Shown in pieces: positions 1 through 4,291 of a stretch of 7,267 bases of DNA. Position 1 is the stretch's first letter. Each line of letters starts with the position of its first letter. The notes beneath the pieces were generated by a model, which saw only the letters and a list, made by a program, of their open reading frames with translations, ran no database searches and was not told the origin of the DNA. A program made the position numbers and the translations under genes. This DNA comes from JAAYJR01 sp964495655 (GTDB lineage Bacteria > Bacteroidota > Bacteroidia > Bacteroidales > Prolixibacteraceae): NCBI GenBank assembly GCA_964495655.1, contig CAZBWK010000141.1, forward strand, positions 1 through 7,267, written 5' to 3'.

Positions 1-393
1 ACCCGGCAGCGGAATTTTATGGGTTTCACATTTTTTCTTTATTCCCAGTTTTTTCAATCCGTTGGCAAATTGTTTGACTTTATCAAACAACTCTCCATAA
101 GTGAGTTTAATCTCCTGGTCTTTTGGATCATTTGGCTCCCAGATGATTGCCACCTGGTCCTTTCTCATGAACATATTACGTTCAAAAATATTTTCAGTAA
201 TGTTCAGTTTACCGTTTATAAACCAATTCACATCAGGAGCATTGTCTCCTTCAAACTTCCAATCCAGGACTTTATCCCATTTTTTACGCCAATAGTGGCT
301 TTCTGCTATCTTACCCCAAAATCCATCAGGATCAGCAACACTTTCCTGGTACTTTTCCAGGTATTCAGCAAGACTGGTTATTTTATTTACCAT
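1..393 (-). CDS. acs: Acetyl-CoA synthetase, N-terminal fragment (partial at left edge)
   Basis: AMP-forming acetate-CoA ligase of the ANL superfamily, a cytoplasmic enzyme making acetyl-CoA from acetate, ATP and CoA. The minus-strand frame opens at ATG 393-391 and stays open for 131 codons to the window edge; the whole family protein is about 650 residues. Residues ~7-115 fit the Acs N-terminal region: EYLEKYQESVADPDGFW (11-27), KKWDKVLDWKFEG (37-49), VNWFINGKLNITEN (55-68), and the strongly diagnostic VAIIWEPNDPK (81-91), then LTYGELFDKVKQFANGLKKLGIKK. This is the cap before the ATP-binding core, so catalytic motifs lie outside the window. Oddity: after GIKK the family expects a G-D-x-V then Y-x-P-M type stretch, but the sequence reads KCETHKIPLPG, suggesting a frameshift, rearrangement or sequence-end artefact. 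It is transcribed divergently from ptb. Propionyl-CoA synthetase is a less likely alternative because the opening motifs fit Acs well. Confidence 0.85.
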   Translation of the reverse strand, partial: MVNKITSLAEYLEKYQESVADPDGFWGKIAESHYWRKKWDKVLDWKFEGDNAPDVNWFINGKLNITENIFERNMFMRKDQVAIIWEPNDPKDQEIKLTYGELFDKVKQFANGLKKLGIKKKCETHKIPLPG

Positions 394-701
394 AACACAA
401 ATAATTTAAAGTTCAAAATACCATTTCACAAATCGGCACGAAAATAATAAGAAATCTCTTTTTATGAAAGTTTATTTAATATATTGTATAACACTAATTT
501 AAATAAAATTTACGAACATATAAGTCGATAGTTTAAATATTAAAAAAATGCTGCTTTTTATATGATAAAAATCAAAATCTTTAAAAGGTGTTACATTCTA
601 TTTGCAGGTGTTTCCGGGGTGATTTCGCAAAATATTAGTTTCATGATAAATATTTCCTGAATGTTTAAATGATTATATTAAATTAGTGAAAAAATTAAGC
701 T
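394..701. promoter_or_regulatory. AT-rich divergent intergenic region between acs and ptb
   Basis: This 308-bp spacer separates the divergent acs and ptb starts and must hold promoters for both. It is far richer in A and T than the flanking genes, and no convincing coding frame or structured RNA was seen. I looked for the Bacteroidota sigma pattern (TTTG near -33 and TAnnTTTG near -7). On the plus strand the nearest thing is CTATTTG at 598-604, which lacks the two-base gap; no exact match was found on either strand, so no promoter is called precisely. Visible structure: a 7-bp direct repeat at 586-592 and 606-612, and an AT-only inverted repeat (471-479 with 499-507) that could be chance in such sequence. 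There is no clear Shine-Dalgarno sequence before ptb (AAAAAATTAAGCT precedes the ATG), as is usual in Bacteroidota. Confidence 0.5.
586..612 (+). repeat. Short direct repeat AGGTGTT x2, possible operator
   Basis: AGGTGTT occurs at 586-592 and again at 606-612, a 20-bp start-to-start distance, close to two helical turns. A looser third copy, GGTGATT, lies at 618-624. The copies are among the few G-containing stretches in an otherwise AT-rich spacer and lie about 90-115 bp upstream of the ptb start. Same-face spacing is what a dimeric or tandem-binding regulator might use, but the repeat is short and no regulator gene is in the window. It could be chance. Confidence 0.2.
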
Positions 702-1604
702 ATGGGTATTCGTAATTTCAATGATCTGCTGGAGGCAGTCAGGAAACTGCCCGGAAGAAGGCTGGTAGCAGTGAACGGGGTTGATGCCAATACTTTGGAA
801 GCTCTCAATATTGCAGTAGGAATGGGACTTGTATCGGCCATACTGACGGGCTGCAGGACTGAGATAGAGAAAACCTGTAATAATCTTGATATAGATGTTA
901 ACAGTTTTTCGATAATAGATGCCCGGTCGGAGAAAGATGCTTCCGAAAAAGCTGTCAGACTCATTAATGAAGGGAAAGCTGATGTAATAATGAAAGGGCT
1001 TATTTCAACTGATAAATTTATGAAAGTATTGCTCACCAAAGAGTACGGACTGGTACCAAATAACGGTACCTTAAGTCATATTGCTCTTATGGAGAATCCT
1101 TTTTATCATAAATTACTGTTTTTTTCAGATGCAGGAGTGATCCCTTATCCTGACCTGCCCCAAAAGGTGTTGATGACTGAATACCTTATAAAGACTGCCA
1201 GGGCTTTCGGTATTGATAATCCGAGGATTGCTGTTATAGCCCCTACTGAGCAGATCCTTATTTCCATGCAGTCATGTATCGATGGTGCCGTGATTGCAAA
1301 AATGGCAGAAACCGGACAGATCACGGGGGGAATGGTCGACGGACCTATGGCTCTTGATATAGCTCTCAACAGCGGGGCTGCAAATATTAAGGGCTTTTCA
1401 TCTTCAGTTGCAGGTGATGCCGATGGTTTGTTATTCCCAAACATTGATGCAGCTAATGTCTTTTATAAAACAAATTCGAAAATATGTAATGCCCAAATGG
1501 CAGGGATCATCGCAGGTGCCAAAATTCCTGTGGTTGTTTCTTCAAGGGGTGACAGTGAAAAGACTAAACTCAATTCAATCGCTTTGGCAACGCTGATCAG
1601 TTAG
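702..1604 (+). CDS. ptb: Phosphate butyryltransferase (PTA_PTB family)
   Basis: Cytoplasmic enzyme that exchanges CoA for phosphate on butyryl-CoA, giving butyryl phosphate; some homologues prefer isobutyryl or isovaleryl groups. The 300-residue product matches the usual Ptb length (about 300) and spans the PTA_PTB domain almost entirely. Supporting stretches are GKADVIMKGLISTDKFMK (residues ~91-108), NGTLSHIALME, FFSDAGVIPYPDL, GDADGLLFPNIDAANVFYK (238-256, the conserved acyl phosphate transferase core) and SSRGDSEKTKLNSIALA (280-296), where the family usually has SRADS. The start at 702 is well placed because NFNDLLEAV right after it resembles Ptb N-termini. The stop lies 4 bp before buk, so the two are surely co-transcribed. 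A phosphate acetyltransferase is less likely: the length and the butyrate-kinase-type partner favour Ptb. True acyl-chain preference cannot be read from sequence. Confidence 0.92.
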   Translation: MGIRNFNDLLEAVRKLPGRRLVAVNGVDANTLEALNIAVGMGLVSAILTGCRTEIEKTCNNLDIDVNSFSIIDARSEKDASEKAVRLINEGKADVIMKGLISTDKFMKVLLTKEYGLVPNNGTLSHIALMENPFYHKLLFFSDAGVIPYPDLPQKVLMTEYLIKTARAFGIDNPRIAVIAPTEQILISMQSCIDGAVIAKMAETGQITGGMVDGPMALDIALNSGAANIKGFSSSVAGDADGLLFPNIDAANVFYKTNSKICNAQMAGIIAGAKIPVVVSSRGDSEKTKLNSIALATLIS

Positions 1605-1608
1605 GGAT

Positions 1609-2691
1609 ATGGAAAAAATGCACCGAATACTTGCAATAAATCCCGGTTCCACATCAACCAAATTTGCTGTCTATTATAATGAGGAGTGTGTGCTAAAGAA
1701 GGCAATAAAGCATTCTGTTGATGAAATCCTGGAATACAGAAATGTTATTGATCAGTTTGATTTCCGGAAGGCACTGATTATTGATGCACTGGTGGCAGAG
1801 GGTATTGATGTGGACTCACTGAAGATCATAATTGGCAGGGGCGGACTCATTTATCCCACAGAATCAGGTATATATAAAGTTAATAACCGGATGCTGGAAC
1901 ATGCGCGAAGGGGAATCATGGGACAACATGCCAGTAACCTGGGACCTCTGCTTGCAGATTATATCGCACTGCAGATACCCGGTGCAGCAGCTTATATTGC
2001 CGATCCGGTGGTGACTGATGAAATGGATGATATCGCCCGCTTTGCCGGTCATCCGAACTTTGAACGTTATTCTGTTTTTCATGCATTGAACCAGAAAGCA
2101 ACAGCCCGGCTTCATGCTAAGAAAACAGGAAGGAAATATGAGTCGCTGAGGCTTATTGTTGTTCACCTTGGCGGTGGTATCTCTGTTGGTGCACATAAGT
2201 ATGGCCGGGTTGTTGACGTAAATAATGCTTTTGACGGTGAAGGCCCTTTTAGTCCGGAAAGATCCGGGACATTGCCGGCCGGACAGCTGGTCACGGTATG
2301 TTTCAGCGGAAGATACTCTGAAGATCAGGTCCGGAGGATGTTAACAGGAGAGGGGGGCTATGTAGGATACCTTGGAACCAACAGCGACAGGGAAGTAGGT
2401 GAAAGGGCAGAGGCAGGTGACGAAATGGCAGCAAGGATACAGCTGGCTCTCTTTTACCAGGTAGCAAAATATATAGGGGAGATGGCTGTAGTTCTTGACG
2501 GAGAGGTCGACGGGATAATACTTACCGGCGGACTGGCATATAATGTTAATCTGGAGAATTATTTAAGGTCTAAGGTTTCATTTATAGCTCCTGTCTTTTC
2601 ATATCCCGGCGAAGACGAACTTGAGGCATTGGCCGCAAGCGCTCTTCGGATGGCAAGGGGAGAGGCCGGCGCTAAAGAGTATGTGAAATAA
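1609..2691 (+). CDS. buk: Butyrate kinase (acetokinase family)
   Basis: Cytoplasmic kinase that transfers phosphate from butyryl phosphate to ADP, yielding butyrate and ATP, so it completes the pathway begun by Ptb. The 360 residues fit the Buk norm (about 355) rather than the roughly 400 of acetate kinase. Motifs of the ASKHA fold: NPGSTSTK phosphate loop at 11-18, VFHALNQKATAR in the middle, VHLGGGISVGAH at 185-196, DGEGPFSPERSG at 209-220, and ILTGGLAYN at 304-312. The annotated start gives MEKMHRI; a second in-frame ATG at 1618 (MHRILAINPG) matches many Buk N-termini equally well and has AGGGA (1603-1607) 10 bases upstream, so it may be the real start. Branched-chain acyl phosphates are possible alternative substrates. 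Nothing resembling a hairpin terminator follows; the spacer to the next gene is only 47 bp. Confidence 0.93.
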   Translation: MEKMHRILAINPGSTSTKFAVYYNEECVLKKAIKHSVDEILEYRNVIDQFDFRKALIIDALVAEGIDVDSLKIIIGRGGLIYPTESGIYKVNNRMLEHARRGIMGQHASNLGPLLADYIALQIPGAAAYIADPVVTDEMDDIARFAGHPNFERYSVFHALNQKATARLHAKKTGRKYESLRLIVVHLGGGISVGAHKYGRVVDVNNAFDGEGPFSPERSGTLPAGQLVTVCFSGRYSEDQVRRMLTGEGGYVGYLGTNSDREVGERAEAGDEMAARIQLALFYQVAKYIGEMAVVLDGEVDGIILTGGLAYNVNLENYLRSKVSFIAPVFSYPGEDELEALAASALRMARGEAGAKEYVK

Positions 2692-2738
2692 AAAAAATCC
2701 ATATTTTAGCTTTTCTTATTTAACTAAAAAAACTATAG

Positions 2739-4259
2739 ATGAACTTCAAAAAAAATATTTTTTACCTCTTCCTGATAGTTTTGTTAATCATTTCTCCCGG
2801 ATGTCACAATAATGCCGGCCGATTGAGTAATATAAATTTTCCCGGTTACCGGTCTGTCCGGGTCATACATCCTGACGTTTTGAACAGAGCAGCTCCCGTA
2901 TCATCCTATCCGGACAGCTGTCAGGCTGATCTGATCAAGAACCGCAGGGTAAATGGCTACAGGGGTATTTGGTTTGAACTGAAACAGGTCTATGAGTACG
3001 GAGATAAATACTCGGGCGGACTGGGTACTTATACTGCAAAGCATGTACCCCTCGCAATTTATGCTCCCGAAGTCAGGAAAACATTTTTTGTTTACGGAGG
3101 TACTACCGGAGCTTACGAGAGGCACCTGCTCTGTATGATTGGTGAATATGACCACAGAAATGGGAAAGTCTCCCGGCCTGTTATCGTCTGCGATAAACAG
3201 GGCGTAAATGATCCTCACGACAATCCATCACTACTGATCGACGATAATGGTTATTTATGGGTATTTGTCAGTGGCAGGGGAAGCAGGCGTCCCGGTTTTA
3301 AATTTCGCAGCTGTGAACCGTACAATACAGACTCATTCATTCAGATTACCGAAGAGGAGATGACCTATCCCCAGCCATGGAAAACAAACTCGGGTTTTTT
3401 CCATTTTTTTACCAAGTACACAGGGATAAGACAACTCTACTTTGAGAGAAGTTATGACGGCATTGACTGGTCGGACGATCAATTGCTGGCTGCTATTGCC
3501 GGCAGGGAAGGTGAACGGTCAGGCCATTATCAGACCAGTGCATGCTTCAACGGACAAAAATTAGCTACTTTCTTCAACAGGCATCCTGATGGTGCTGCAG
3601 ATAAAAGAACTGACCTCTATTATGTTGAAACTGAAGATATGGGAGAGACATGGAAAAATGCCCAGGGTGTGCACCTGCAATTACCTCTTATTGAAAGAGA
3701 TAGTCCGGCCAGGGTAATAGATTATGAATCGCAGGGTAAAAACATTTATGTGAAAGATATGGCATTTACAGACAAAGGTTTTCCAGTATGTTTGTATATT
3801 CGCAGTAACGGACATGAACCCGGTCCGGGAAGCGCTCCCTACGAATGGTGTGTGACCCGGTTTGACGGGGAGTCGTGGCTAACCTCTGTTGTAACTGAAT
3901 CTGACCATAATTATGATATGGGAAGCCTTTTTATCTCAGACGATGACTGGAAAATTACAGCGCCAATCGTTGCAGGTCCTCAGAAATGGGGAGTCGGGGG
4001 GGAGTTGCAGATATGGCAGTCAGCGGATTACGGCAAGAACTGGGATCTTCAAAAAGATCTGACTGAGAACAGTGAATTTAATCACTCATATGTGAGGCGC
4101 CCGGTTGACTTTAAAGAGCCTTTTTGTTTTTTCTGGGCTGATGGCAATCCGCATGAGTTCAGTAAATCACAACTCTATTTTGGTGACTTCAGCGGAAATG
4201 TTTGGCGGCTTCCTTATGAAATGAAAAGAAAATATGAAAAGCCACATAAAATTAAATGA
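2739..4259 (+). CDS. Exported BNR/sialidase-like beta-propeller lipoprotein (BNR_4 type), candidate polysaccharide lyase
   Basis: Function not established. Residues 1-21 form a lipoprotein signal (KK, hydrophobic FYLFLIVLLII) ending in SPGC with Cys22 as the probable lipidated residue; serine at -3 is atypical but tolerated in Bacteroidota. HNNAG follows, without the acidic run that often marks surface export, so a periplasm-facing anchor is possible. The rest looks like one beta-propeller: RVNGYRGIWFELKQ (~70-83), DPHDNPSLLIDDNGYLWVF around His160, SGHYQTS with His263, and Asp-box-like turns SYDGIDW (238-244), TEDMGETW (298-305, a full S/T-x-D-x-G-x-T-W match) and SADYGKNW (428-435). This pattern resembles the BNR_4 group, which contains the ulvan lyases of PL24/PL25 as well as uncharacterised proteins. 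The two histidines could be lyase residues, but that is inference. It lies 32 bp upstream of a sulfatase-rhamnosidase gene, which supports a role on a sulfated rhamnose-containing glycan. A true sialidase is unlikely: I saw no FRIP motif. Confidence 0.7.
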   Translation: MNFKKNIFYLFLIVLLIISPGCHNNAGRLSNINFPGYRSVRVIHPDVLNRAAPVSSYPDSCQADLIKNRRVNGYRGIWFELKQVYEYGDKYSGGLGTYTAKHVPLAIYAPEVRKTFFVYGGTTGAYERHLLCMIGEYDHRNGKVSRPVIVCDKQGVNDPHDNPSLLIDDNGYLWVFVSGRGSRRPGFKFRSCEPYNTDSFIQITEEEMTYPQPWKTNSGFFHFFTKYTGIRQLYFERSYDGIDWSDDQLLAAIAGREGERSGHYQTSACFNGQKLATFFNRHPDGAADKRTDLYYVETEDMGETWKNAQGVHLQLPLIERDSPARVIDYESQGKNIYVKDMAFTDKGFPVCLYIRSNGHEPGPGSAPYEWCVTRFDGESWLTSVVTESDHNYDMGSLFISDDDWKITAPIVAGPQKWGVGGELQIWQSADYGKNWDLQKDLTENSEFNHSYVRRPVDFKEPFCFFWADGNPHEFSKSQLYFGDFSGNVWRLPYEMKRKYEKPHKIK

Positions 4260-4291
4260 TCTTTATTAATTTTTTGTTTAATAAATTTATA

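Noticed and set aside
19..447. 142-codon plus-strand open frame overlapping the acs fragment
   Set aside because: It is antisense to a frame with clear acetyl-CoA synthetase motifs, and its translation resembles no protein; it is a shadow frame.
471..507. Inverted repeat TTTATTTAA / TTAAATAAA with a 19-base gap
   Set aside because: Arms are purely A and T, with no T-tract or GC stem, inside a very AT-rich spacer; chance is a sufficient explanation and it does not look like a terminator.
1864..2196. 110-codon minus-strand frame within buk
   Set aside because: It is antisense to the conserved middle of butyrate kinase and has no recognisable motif.
2692..2738. Possible promoter TATTTTAG (2702-2709) before the propeller gene
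   Set aside because: It differs from TAnnTTTG at one base and has no matching -33 element at the right distance; too weak to call.
2739..4259. Annotation of the propeller protein as a true sialidase
   Set aside because: Asp-box turns are present, but the FRIP motif and the arginine-triad context of sialidases were not found; the wider BNR_4-like pattern fits better.
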